A stretch of 64,000 bases of DNA, taken from contig NZ_FNEI01000011.1 of NCBI RefSeq assembly GCF_900099975.1, positions 89,212 through 153,211 on the forward strand. Reading direction: 5' to 3'. The notes beneath the pieces are model-generated. The model made no database searches. It had not been told where the DNA came from and worked only from the letters and a program-made list of their open reading frames with translations. This DNA comes from Arthrobacter cupressi. Its GTDB lineage: Bacteria; Actinomycetota; Actinomycetes; Actinomycetales; Micrococcaceae. Below are positions 25,774 through 34,143 of the stretch, piece by piece. A program made the position numbers and the translations under genes. Numbering within the stretch: the first letter of the stretch is position 1; every line of letters starts with the position of its first letter.

Positions 25774-26574
25774 ATGAACGGGAACCGCGCAGCGAACGGA
25801 AGTCTGGTCCTGGCCGCCCTCCTGCTCACCGCAGGGCTGGCCGCGTGCAGCGAGGAAGGCAAGGGCGGGCAGGTCTGGACTGCCGGTTCGCCGAGCGCGG
25901 GAGCCTCCGCGACCGGGTCCGCCACGCCGTCCGGAGGGACGCCGTCGGGCAGCCCGACGGCGTCGGGAACCGCCACGCCCGGGGCGGTGCCCACCGCCGA
26001 CCGCTGGAAAACATACACCGACGCCGGACGGAAGGTGAGCTTCGAACTGCCGGAAGAGTGGATCGTCCAGTCCGTCACTCCCAACGCCGGGTCACTGCCC
26101 GGGGCGCTGAAGGTGGAGGTCAAGGACGCCGAAGGCGGCTACATCGCCACCCTGCACACCGGCCTGCAGCCCGCCAAAGCCCCCGCCTGCAGCCCGAAGG
26201 CAAGCCGCAGCTATGTGGTGCTCAGCAGCGTCCCGGTGGATCTACCGCATGCCGATACGGATGCGACCATCTCGCCGCGCGTGGTGTTCCGGGTCATCCA
26301 GGGATACAAGTACTTCGGTTCCTACGGCATCACCAACCTGGTGGCCGGAGCGGGCGGCAAGGCCTGCCAGCTGCGCAACCTCGTGCAGGGCGCGGCCGGC
26401 AAGGGCGACATCTTCTTCGGCGACCTCCCTGCTGTCCGCGCCTTCGCGCCCGACGAGAAGGTGGCCCCTGCCAAGTCCTTCGACACGCTGGGCCAGGCCG
26501 CCCAATACGTGGACCAGGGCACGGAGTTTGCAAACGTTCAACGGATGCTACTGTCTCTGAAGGCCAATCCGTAG
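25774..26574 (+). CDS. Secreted lipoprotein of unknown function
   Basis: This 266-residue protein has a lipoprotein signal peptide ending in lipobox LAAC with C25, followed by a Ser/Thr/Pro/Gly-rich linker (about 30-75) and a globular domain (about 80-266) that I do not recognise. Similar linker-plus-domain lipoproteins are common on actinobacterial surfaces. TAGGCT at 25761-25766 lies 7 nt before the ATG. It is upstream of a transglutaminase-like gene with a 73-bp gap. Confidence 0.8.
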   Translation: MNGNRAANGSLVLAALLLTAGLAACSEEGKGGQVWTAGSPSAGASATGSATPSGGTPSGSPTASGTATPGAVPTADRWKTYTDAGRKVSFELPEEWIVQSVTPNAGSLPGALKVEVKDAEGGYIATLHTGLQPAKAPACSPKASRSYVVLSSVPVDLPHADTDATISPRVVFRVIQGYKYFGSYGITNLVAGAGGKACQLRNLVQGAAGKGDIFFGDLPAVRAFAPDEKVAPAKSFDTLGQAAQYVDQGTEFANVQRMLLSLKANP

Positions 26575-26647
26575 AAAGCGGCACGGCCTTCCACGACCAT
26601 CGGCGACACTGGGGGCTGTTCTCGCCGCGAGACATTTCCGGAGATCC

Positions 26648-27454
26648 ATGGAACGCAACGTTGCCGCGCGGCTCGTTTTCAAGACCGTGGCGAATACCAA
26701 GGTGGCCATGGCCATCGCCGTCGCCCGCGACCCCGGCTTCGCGTCGATGACGGAAACCCTGAGCGTCACCGCCGGCGGCGAGGCCGTGCCGTACACGGAA
26801 CTGCAGGACCACCACGGCGGGCGCTTCCACTACATGGAGTTCCCTGATCCCAGCGAGGTGGAGGTCGAGTACAAGGCGACGGTGACCGGCCGCGGGGTGC
26901 CGGACGAGTCCTCGAAGATGGAGCTCATCCGCTATGTGCGGCCCAGCCGCTACGCCGAATCGGACCGGCTCCTGCCCACCTCCTACGCCGAGTTCGGCGG
27001 GTTGCATGGCCGCGAGCTGCTGCAGGCGGTGCGTGACTGGGTCAACAGCGAACTGCGGTACGTCAGCGGTTCCTCCCGTGGCACCGACGGCGCCGTGGAG
27101 ACGCTGCTGCACCGCCGCGGGGTGTGCCGCGACTTCGCCCATTTGGCGATCGCCTTGCTGCGGTCCAAGGACATTCCGGCCAGGCTGGCGGCCGTCTATG
27201 CTCCCGGACTGAGCCCGATGGATTTCCACGCCGTGGCCGAGGCGCACGTCGACGGCGCCTGGTACGTCATCGATCCCACCGGCCTGGCTCCCCGGGAGGC
27301 CATGCTGCGGATCACCGCCGGACGCGACTCCTCCGACACTGCGTTCCTCTCCACCGTCGGGGGCAGCCTCTCCCTGAAGACGCTGAAGGTGACGGCGGAG
27401 ATTGCCGGCGAGCTTCCGGCAGAAGACCCGGCCGCCGCCGTCGTCCTCGGTTAG
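26648..27454 (+). CDS. Transglutaminase-like cysteine protease family protein
   Basis: This 268-residue protein has a transglutaminase-like core with a complete Cys-His-Asp triad: C160 in RRGVCRDFAHL, H194 in MDFHAVAEAHV, and D209 in VIDPTG. The N-terminal half resembles the beta-rich region of bacterial transglutaminase-like proteins. No signal peptide is visible, so it is probably cytoplasmic. It may be a protease or amidase; the substrate is unknown. CGGAG lies 4 nt before the ATG. Its TAG stop overlaps the stop of the convergent MarR gene within TTAG. Confidence 0.87.
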   Translation: MERNVAARLVFKTVANTKVAMAIAVARDPGFASMTETLSVTAGGEAVPYTELQDHHGGRFHYMEFPDPSEVEVEYKATVTGRGVPDESSKMELIRYVRPSRYAESDRLLPTSYAEFGGLHGRELLQAVRDWVNSELRYVSGSSRGTDGAVETLLHRRGVCRDFAHLAIALLRSKDIPARLAAVYAPGLSPMDFHAVAEAHVDGAWYVIDPTGLAPREAMLRITAGRDSSDTAFLSTVGGSLSLKTLKVTAEIAGELPAEDPAAAVVLG

Positions 27455-27957
27455 TCCGGAAGGCCGGAACGCAGCTTCTCGGTCAGCCGCATCAGCTCCT
27501 GCTGTTCCGTGGCGCTTAGCGCCGGAAGGAGCAGTTCGGCGATGTCACGCACGTGCTCCCGCCCGATCTCCTTCTGCAGCGCCACGCCGGCCTCGGTGAG
27601 CCCCAGCAGGATGCCGCGGCCGTCCTCCGGAGCGATGCTGCGCTCCACGAGGCCGCGCTTCTCCAAGCGGTCCACCAGCCGGCTCAGGCTCGATTGGCTG
27701 AGCAGCACGTGGTCGTTGATCTCGTTCAGGCGCAGCTTCCCGGTGGGGCAGCGGGAGAGCGTGAAGAGCACGTCGTACTCCTTGACGGGCAGCTTCTTGA
27801 ACGCGGGCCCGGACTGCAGCCTGCGCATCACCGCCACCTGGGAGCGGAACAGCGACTCCCAGGCCTCGGCGGCGAGGCGCACGTCCTTGCCGGAAGCGGC
27901 GCCCGCGGGCCGGGCCGCTCCGGCCGGGGCTTTCCCAGCCGGAGCGGGGCTGCTCAT
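27451..27957 (-). CDS. MarR family transcriptional regulator (LLM operon)
   Basis: This 168-residue MarR protein has a winged helix-turn-helix (LRLNEINDHVLLSQSSLSRLVDRLEKRGLV, written across residues about 75-104) and dimerisation helices at both ends, after an Ala/Pro-rich N-terminus. Its ATG overlaps the stop of the monooxygenase gene by 4 nt (ATGA), so the two are co-expressed. A perfect palindrome upstream of the operon is its probable operator. The ligand is unknown. Confidence 0.9.
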   Translation of the reverse strand: MSSPAPAGKAPAGAARPAGAASGKDVRLAAEAWESLFRSQVAVMRRLQSGPAFKKLPVKEYDVLFTLSRCPTGKLRLNEINDHVLLSQSSLSRLVDRLEKRGLVERSIAPEDGRGILLGLTEAGVALQKEIGREHVRDIAELLLPALSATEQQELMRLTEKLRSGLPD

Positions 27958-29084
27958 TCGTTGCTCCCCGGGTTCCCGACGGCGGCATCCGCCGTATCGC
28001 CCGCAGTTTCGGCCAGCTTGGCGGCCACCCGCGAGGCGTGGGTGGGGGCATCCGGCACGTGGGCCGGCTTGAGGGCGGCGTACTCCTTGCGGAGCACCGG
28101 CAGCACCTCCTCGCCGAACAGGTCCAGCTGCTCCAGCACGGTCTTCAGCGGCAGGCCGGCGTGGTCCACAAGGAACAGCTGGCGCTGGTAGTCGCCGAAG
28201 AACTCGCGGAAGGTCAGGGTCTTCTCGATGACCTCCTGCGGGCTGCCCACCGTCAGCGGGGTCTGCGACGTGAAGTCCTCCAGGGACGGGCCGTGGCCGT
28301 ACACCGGGGCGTTGTCGAAGTACGGGCGGAATTCCTTCACGGCGTCCTGGGAGTTCTTCCGCATGAAGAACTGGCCGCCGAGGCCCACGATTGCCTGGTC
28401 TGCCTTGCCGTGGCCGTAGTGCTCGTAGCGCTCACGGTAGAGGCCGATCAGCTGCTGGTAGTGCTCCTTGGGCCAGAAGATGTTGTTGGCGAAGAAGCCG
28501 TCGCCGTAGTACGCGGCGAGTTCGGCGATCTGCGGGCTGCGGATGGAACCGTGCCACACGAAGGGCGGGACGTCGTCGAGCGGGCGCGGCGTCGAGGTGA
28601 AGTTCTGCAGCGGGGTGCGGAACTTGCCGTTCCAGTTCACGGTGTCTTCGTCCCACAGCCGGCGCAGCAGGGCGTAGTTCTCGATCGCGAGCTCGATGCC
28701 GTCCTGGATGTTCTTGCCGAACCACGGGTACACCGGGGCCGTGTTGCCGCGGCCCATGATCAGGTCCACCCGGCCGTCCGCCAGGTGCTGCAGCATGGCG
28801 AAGTCCTCGGCGATCTTCACGGGATCGTTCGTGGTGATCAGGGTGGTGGAGGTCGAGAGGGTGATGCGCTCGGTCTGGGCCGCAATGTAGGCCAGCGTGG
28901 TGGTGGGGGAGGAAGAGAAGAAGGGCCGGTTGTGGTGCTCGCCGATGGCGTAGACGTCCATGCCGATCTCTTCGGCCTTCTTGGCGATGGCCACGGACGC
29001 CTTGATGCGCTCGTTTTCCGTGGGGGTGCGGCCCGTGGTGGGGTCAGTGGTGATGTCGCTGACGCTGAATACGCCGATCTCCAT
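27954..29084 (-). CDS. LLM class flavin-dependent oxidoreductase (luciferase-like)
   Basis: This is a 376-residue bacterial luciferase-like monooxygenase that uses reduced FMN or F420. It begins MEIGVFSVSDI. The sequence GEHHNRPFFSSSPTTTLAYIAAQT and the later IMGRGNTAPVYPWFG mark the CE1758-like branch of LLM enzymes. The substrate is unknown. AAGG lies 7 nt before the ATG at 29084; an upstream in-frame start at 29159 lies inside the operator and is unlikely. It is the first gene of a two-gene operon with a MarR regulator. Confidence 0.9.
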   Translation of the reverse strand: MEIGVFSVSDITTDPTTGRTPTENERIKASVAIAKKAEEIGMDVYAIGEHHNRPFFSSSPTTTLAYIAAQTERITLSTSTTLITTNDPVKIAEDFAMLQHLADGRVDLIMGRGNTAPVYPWFGKNIQDGIELAIENYALLRRLWDEDTVNWNGKFRTPLQNFTSTPRPLDDVPPFVWHGSIRSPQIAELAAYYGDGFFANNIFWPKEHYQQLIGLYRERYEHYGHGKADQAIVGLGGQFFMRKNSQDAVKEFRPYFDNAPVYGHGPSLEDFTSQTPLTVGSPQEVIEKTLTFREFFGDYQRQLFLVDHAGLPLKTVLEQLDLFGEEVLPVLRKEYAALKPAHVPDAPTHASRVAAKLAETAGDTADAAVGNPGSNE

Positions 29085-29130
29085 GATGTGCCTTTCTTCC
29101 TGCCCGCGGTTGTGTGCGGGCGTTACAGAC

Positions 29131-29162
29131 AGTGTATCCCAAACTAGATGCATTTGCATCTA
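29131..29162 (-). promoter_or_regulatory. MarR operator palindrome and promoter of the LLM-marR operon
   Basis: TAGATGCA-TT-TGCATCTA (29145-29162) is a perfect 8-bp inverted repeat, the size and symmetry of a MarR operator. Reading leftwards, TACACT (29136-29131) is the likely -10, and the palindrome covers the -35 region, so binding would block polymerase. Regulation by the adjacent MarR is inferred from position. Confidence 0.72.
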
Positions 29163-29204
29163 TCGCCCTGTGTAACGCCCTGGCCCGCGGATTATTCCCG
29201 CACC

Positions 29205-29266
29205 CAACCAACTCGCAGTTAACGTCGTTTTGGGCGCGCAAAACGACAACAACTGCGAGTTGGTTG
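29205..29266. repeat. Intergenic palindromic repeat, copy 2 of 3 (best preserved)
   Basis: This 62-bp palindrome has outer arms CAACCAACTCGCAGTT (29205-29220) and a perfect complement (29251-29266), and inner arms GTCGTTTTG (29224-29232) and CAAAACGAC (29239-29247). Only 3 bp per side are unpaired, with a 6-nt loop. It lies 13 bp downstream of the stop codon of the RND transporter gene (minus strand) and upstream of the LLM operon promoter. Confidence 0.85.
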
Positions 29267-29279
29267 TGAGCGGGGAGGG

Positions 29280-32200
29280 CTATTTGGGAGACCCTGGTGC
29301 GGCGCGTCGGCCAGTGACCTTCGGGACCATGCCGGTGGTCCAATCGAGGAATTCCGCGTCGTCCGTTCCGCTTCCGCCGGCACCATTCACGACGGCGGGA
29401 CGCTCTTTGAGTGCCTTCAGGAGGGCCTTCTTCTCCCGGCGGCCTTCCACCAGCTTGTAGAGGACCGGAACCAGCACCAGCGTCAGCAGGGTCGACGAAA
29501 CCAGGCCGCCGATCACCACGATCGCCAGGGGCCGTGAGATGAACCCGCCGCCGCCGGTGAAGCCGAGAGCCATCGGCGTCAGCGCGAACACGGTGGCCAG
29601 CGCCGTCATGAGGATCGGCCGGAGGCGCCGCCGGGCGCCGTGGGTGATGGCGTCCTCGACGCTCATTCCCGCGCGGCCGTCCCGGGGGCTGCGGTACTGG
29701 TTGATGAGGTCGATCAGCACGATCGCGTTCGTGACCACGATGCCCACCAGCATCAGCAGCCCGATCAGGGCCGGCAGGCCGAGCGGAACGCCCGTCAGCA
29801 GGAGCAACCCGATCGCACCGGTGGCCGCGAACGGCACCGATACCAGCAGGATGAGTGGCTGGATGAGCGACTTGAAGGCCGCCACCATGATCACGTAGAC
29901 GATCGCGATCGCGGCGAGCAGGGCCAGGCCGAGCTGCCGGAACGACTCCGCCTGCTGCGTGGTGGCGCCGCCGATCACCGCCGTCACGCCCGGGGGAAGC
30001 TGCACGGTGTCGAGGCGTTCCTGGACAGCGCTGCTTAACGCGCCCAGGTTGGAGCCCGACGGCGTCACGGTCACCTTGGCCGTGCGCTGGCCGTTGCTGC
30101 TGGTCACGGAGAGCGGAACATCCACCTGCTCCACGCTGGCGACGCTGCCCAGCGTGACCGGGCCGGCCGGCGTCGGGAGCTTGATGTCCCGCACCGCCGC
30201 GATGCTGGTGAAGCGGGTGCCTTCGCCGACCTGGACCGGGAAGTCGGTGGTGTCGATGCGCACCGTGCCGGCCGGGACCGGCGAGACCGTGGCGGCAAGC
30301 ACGCCGGCCACCTGTTCTTCGTTGAGGCCGGCGGCCGTCGCCTTGGCCCGGTCCACCTTCACCTGGACCACGGGCTGGCCGGGGACGAGGTTGGTGGCGG
30401 TCTCGGAACTGCCGGGGACGCCGTTGAGCGCGTTGAAGACAGCGTCGCCGGCTGTCTGCAGGTCCTGCGGGGTGGCAGCGTTGATCGTCACGTCCACCGT
30501 GGAGGAGGCGCCGAAGCCACCCTGCCGCGCACCGACGGTGACCTTGCCCGCGGCGCCGGCTTCGGCCAGCCGTGAGCGGACGGTGTCCTGCAGCTTCTCC
30601 TGGGCGGTGTTCTCCTCCGTGACGACCGTGAACGTCGAGGTCGACGCCCCTCCGGAGGTGAGCGCGGCGAGGCCGTTCTGGGCGTTGCCCGAGGTCACCT
30701 GGACATCCTTGATGCCCTCGATGCCGTCCAGGACCTGCTCCACCTTGGCGGCGGCTTCGGCGGTTTCGGCCAGGCTGCTGCCGGCCGGAAGGACCTGCCG
30801 GACCGTCATGCTGTTCTCGCCGGAGCGTCCCAGCAAATCGGTTGCCAGCAGCGGCGTCATGGCGGCCGTGCCGCCGAGCACCAGCACGGCCGCCACGATC
30901 GTCAGCACCGGGTGCTTCTGGGTGGCGGACAGCACCGGCAGGTAGCCGCGCTGCAGGCGGGTGCGCTGCTCGGCCTCATGGGCTTTCGCGGCTGTTTCCT
31001 GCGCCGCCTCGGCGCTCCCGGCCGCGGGCGACCTGAGGAACCAGTACGCCAGCACCGGGACGATGGTCAGGGCCACCAGCAGGGAGGCGAGCAGGGCGAT
31101 CGTCACGGTCAGGGCGAACGGGCGGAACAATTCTCCGGCGAGGTCTCCGACGAAGGCGATGGGCAGGAAGACCGCCACCGTGGTCAGGGTGGAGGCCGTG
31201 ATGGCGCCGGCCACCTCCCTGATGGAGTTCAGGATGGCGGTGAGCTTGTGTTCGCCGTAGCTCAGGTGGCGTTTGATGTTCTCGATCACCACGATCGAGT
31301 CGTCCACCACGCGGCCGATCGCGATGGTGAGCGCGCCCAGGGTGAGGATGTTCAGCGAATACCGCGTGGCCGAAATGCCGATGAAGGTGATCAGCAGGGA
31401 CAAGGGAATCGATACCGCCGTGACCAGGGTGGAGCGCACGGACAGCAGGAACAGCAGGATGACCAGCACGGCGAAGCCCAGGCCAAGCAGTCCCTCGGTG
31501 GTCAGGTCCTTGATCGACTTCTCGATGTACGGAGCCTGGTCGAAGACCGGGGTGAAGCGGGCATTGGAACCCAGCTCCGCGCTCATCTGGCCCAGCGCAT
31601 CCTTGACGGCATGCGAGATCGCCACGGTGTCGCCCTCGGGCTTTTTCGTCACGGTCAGCGCAAGCGTCTCTTTGCCGTTGGTCCGGGTGATCGAGGTAGC
31701 CGGATCGTCCTTGATGCTGACGCCGGCCACGCTGCCGATGGTGGTGCCGGATTTGGCACCGGCAAGCGGCAGCGCCTTGATGGTGTCCAGCGAGTCGACC
31801 GGGCTGCCGATCTGCAGGGACAGGGACTTGCCCTGCTCTTCAACGGTCCCCGCCGGGACCAATGCGCCGTTGTTTCGCAGCGCGTCGGACATGGACCCGA
31901 TCGTGGCGCCCCGGGCGGCCATGGCCGCGGGGTCCGGCTTGATCAGGATGTGCTGGGTGGCGCCGCCGCTGACTTCGGCGCTGCGGACGCCGTCGATCTT
32001 CTGCAGCCGCGGCACGCTGAGCCGCAGGAGGTCGGCATTCAGCTCACTGAGCGGCTTGTCCGAGGACACCGCCAGGAAGATGATCGGGAAATCACTCACG
32101 TTGCCGGCGAAGGAGCGCGGCTCCACATCATCCGGCAGCGTGCGGCGGGCATTGGAGATGGCCCGGTCGATCTGGTTGCGGGCGCGGTCCAGGTTGGAGC

Positions 32201-32495
32201 CGTAGCTAAACACCAGGGTGATCTGGGAGACGCCGCTGCGCGAGGTGGACGTACTTGATTCCAGGCCCTCCACACTGTTCAGCGCCGTTTCGAGGGGGCG
32301 GCCCAGCTGCTTGTCCACGACTTCCGGGGATGCTCCCGGCATGGAGGTGAGTACCGTGATCTGCGGAAACTCGATCGACGGGATGAGCTCCTGCTTCAGG
32401 GAGGACATGGTGATCACGCCGAACACCGCCGCGAAGACGGTGATCAGCGCAATCAGTGCCCTGTTCGCCAGTGAAAGCCTTGCCAGAGCGAACAT
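29280..32495 (-). CDS. RND family efflux transporter (AcrB/SwrC-like, HAE1 type)
   Basis: This 1071-residue transporter has the duplicated RND layout: a membrane helix, a roughly 300-residue extracytoplasmic loop, helices 2-6, then the same again. The proton-relay Asp pair is in GRVVDDSIVVIENIKRH in helix 4 (about residue 400). FILMTALATV-type motifs follow in the second half. Gram-positive relatives such as SwrC work without an outer-membrane channel, and no membrane fusion partner is nearby. The substrate is unknown. GAGAGG lies upstream of the ATG at 32495. It starts 63 bp after mqo on the same strand and may be co-transcribed. Confidence 0.9.
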   Translation of the reverse strand: MFALARLSLANRALIALITVFAAVFGVITMSSLKQELIPSIEFPQITVLTSMPGASPEVVDKQLGRPLETALNSVEGLESSTSTSRSGVSQITLVFSYGSNLDRARNQIDRAISNARRTLPDDVEPRSFAGNVSDFPIIFLAVSSDKPLSELNADLLRLSVPRLQKIDGVRSAEVSGGATQHILIKPDPAAMAARGATIGSMSDALRNNGALVPAGTVEEQGKSLSLQIGSPVDSLDTIKALPLAGAKSGTTIGSVAGVSIKDDPATSITRTNGKETLALTVTKKPEGDTVAISHAVKDALGQMSAELGSNARFTPVFDQAPYIEKSIKDLTTEGLLGLGFAVLVILLFLLSVRSTLVTAVSIPLSLLITFIGISATRYSLNILTLGALTIAIGRVVDDSIVVIENIKRHLSYGEHKLTAILNSIREVAGAITASTLTTVAVFLPIAFVGDLAGELFRPFALTVTIALLASLLVALTIVPVLAYWFLRSPAAGSAEAAQETAAKAHEAEQRTRLQRGYLPVLSATQKHPVLTIVAAVLVLGGTAAMTPLLATDLLGRSGENSMTVRQVLPAGSSLAETAEAAAKVEQVLDGIEGIKDVQVTSGNAQNGLAALTSGGASTSTFTVVTEENTAQEKLQDTVRSRLAEAGAAGKVTVGARQGGFGASSTVDVTINAATPQDLQTAGDAVFNALNGVPGSSETATNLVPGQPVVQVKVDRAKATAAGLNEEQVAGVLAATVSPVPAGTVRIDTTDFPVQVGEGTRFTSIAAVRDIKLPTPAGPVTLGSVASVEQVDVPLSVTSSNGQRTAKVTVTPSGSNLGALSSAVQERLDTVQLPPGVTAVIGGATTQQAESFRQLGLALLAAIAIVYVIMVAAFKSLIQPLILLVSVPFAATGAIGLLLLTGVPLGLPALIGLLMLVGIVVTNAIVLIDLINQYRSPRDGRAGMSVEDAITHGARRRLRPILMTALATVFALTPMALGFTGGGGFISRPLAIVVIGGLVSSTLLTLVLVPVLYKLVEGRREKKALLKALKERPAVVNGAGGSGTDDAEFLDWTTGMVPKVTGRRAAPGSPK

Positions 32496-32558
32496 TGCAT
32501 CCTCTCCTGGAATCTACGGTTGTTCAGCGTGCGGGCGCCGCCGCAGCCGTGGCAGGAA

Positions 32559-34064
32559 TCAGCTCCGCGTGGCGTCGGCGTTTTCGAGCTGCAGGGATGC
32601 CGCGGTGCTTGCCTCGATTTCGGCGGCCAGCTCCGGGTTGTCGTTGAGCTTGACCCCGTAGCCGGGCATCATTTCCTTGAGCTTGGACTGCCAGCCCTTG
32701 AAGTTCTTCGGGAAGGTCTTCTGCAGCAGCTCGATCATGATCGGCACGGCGGTGGAGGCTCCGGGGGACGCGCCGAGCAGGGCGCCGATGGAGCCGTCGC
32801 GCGCGGCGATGACCTCGGTGCCGAACTGCAGGATGCCGCCCTTCTGCGGGTCCTTCTTGATGATCTGGACGCGCTGGCCGGCCGTGATCAGCTCCCACTT
32901 GGACCCGTCGGCTTCGGGGTAGTACTCGCGCAGGGACTCGACCTTCGCGTCGTGGCGCTTGGCCACTTCCTTGATCAGGTAGGCCGTCAGGTCCATGTTG
33001 TCCTTGGCCACGGCGAGCATCGGGATGATGTTGCTTGGGCGGATGGACAGCGGCAGGTCCAGGTAGCTGCTGGTCTTGAGGAAGTTCGTGGAGAATCCGG
33101 CGTACGGGCCGAAGAGCAGGGAACGCTTGCCGTCCACGTACCGGGTGTCCAGGTGCGGCACGGACATGGGCGGGGCGCCCACGGAGGCCTGGCCGTAGAC
33201 CTTGGCGCTGTGCTGGAGCGCGGTCTCCTCGTCGGTGCAGCGGAAGAACTGGCCGGACACGGGGAAACCGCCGTAGCCCTTGCTTTCCGGGATCCCGGAG
33301 GCCTGCAGCAGGTGCAGGGCGCCGCCGCCGGCGCCGACAAAGACGAACTTGGCGTGGATGCGGCTGCGTTCCCCGGACGCCGGGTACTTGAGCGAAAGGT
33401 CCCAGCCGCCGTCGGAGGCTTTGCTGATGTTGCTGACCTCGTGGCCGTAGTTGACCTCGACGCCCGTATTGGCCAGGTACGTGGTCAGCTCGCGGGTCAG
33501 TGCGCCGAAGTCGACGTCGGTGCCCTCGGCCGCGCGGGTGGCGGCGACGCGCTGCTTGGGGTCGCGGCCCTTGACGATCAGGGGAGCCCACTTGGCGATC
33601 TGGGCCTGGTCTTCCGTGTATTCCATGCTGCGGAAGAGGGTGTTGGGCTTGAGGGCCTCGTAGCGGGTCTTGAGGAAGTCCGCGTGCTTGTCGCCGATGA
33701 CGAAGCTCATGTGCGGAACGGTGTTGATGAAGCCTTTGGGGGAACCGATCAGGTTGTTGTCCACCAGGTGGGACCAGAACTGGCGGGACAGCTGGAACTG
33801 TTCGTTGATGTGCAGCGCCTTGGCGGGGTTCACGGAGCCGTCTTTGGCTGCCGGGGAGTAGTTCAGTTCGCAGAGCGCCGCGTGGCCCGTTCCTGCGTTG
33901 TTCCAAGGGCCGGAGCTTTCAAGGCCGGCTTCGTCCAGGCGTTCGAAGAGGGCGATGCTCCAGTTGGGTTCGAGCTGCTTGATGAACGCCCCGAGCGTTG
34001 CGCTCATGATTCCGCCGCCAATAAGGACGACGTCGGCGTGTTTGGTCTTGGAAATGAAGGTCAC
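32559..34064 (-). CDS. mqo: Malate:quinone oxidoreductase
   Basis: Mqo is a peripheral membrane FAD enzyme that oxidises malate to oxaloacetate and passes electrons to quinone, replacing or supplementing NAD-dependent malate dehydrogenase. This 501-residue protein has the N-terminal FAD fold [20 protein letters not shown], the [15 protein letters not shown] motif, and the C-terminal [17 protein letters not shown] motif. I choose the GTG at 34064 because GGAG lies 7 nt upstream; the TTG at 34070 is too close to it. A TATTCT hexamer at 34105-34100 could be the -10. Confidence 0.95.
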   Translation of the reverse strand: MTFISKTKHADVVLIGGGIMSATLGAFIKQLEPNWSIALFERLDEAGLESSGPWNNAGTGHAALCELNYSPAAKDGSVNPAKALHINEQFQLSRQFWSHLVDNNLIGSPKGFINTVPHMSFVIGDKHADFLKTRYEALKPNTLFRSMEYTEDQAQIAKWAPLIVKGRDPKQRVAATRAAEGTDVDFGALTRELTTYLANTGVEVNYGHEVSNISKASDGGWDLSLKYPASGERSRIHAKFVFVGAGGGALHLLQASGIPESKGYGGFPVSGQFFRCTDEETALQHSAKVYGQASVGAPPMSVPHLDTRYVDGKRSLLFGPYAGFSTNFLKTSSYLDLPLSIRPSNIIPMLAVAKDNMDLTAYLIKEVAKRHDAKVESLREYYPEADGSKWELITAGQRVQIIKKDPQKGGILQFGTEVIAARDGSIGALLGASPGASTAVPIMIELLQKTFPKNFKGWQSKLKEMMPGYGVKLNDNPELAAEIEASTAASLQLENADATRS

Positions 34065-34099
34065 AGTCAATCTCCGATAGCAGCGGCATTGGCTGTCAC

Positions 34100-34105
34100 A
34101 GAATA
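34100..34105 (-). promoter_or_regulatory. Putative -10 hexamer of mqo
   Basis: TATTCT fits TANNNT and lies about 35 bp before the GTG start, giving a short 5' leader that includes the GGAG ribosome site. The -35 region is weak. The serA upstream region carries the same GATATTCTG string. Confidence 0.4.
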
Positions 34106-34143
34106 TCCCCGCGCCGCCCCATAACTGAAATTGCGGTGGGCCG

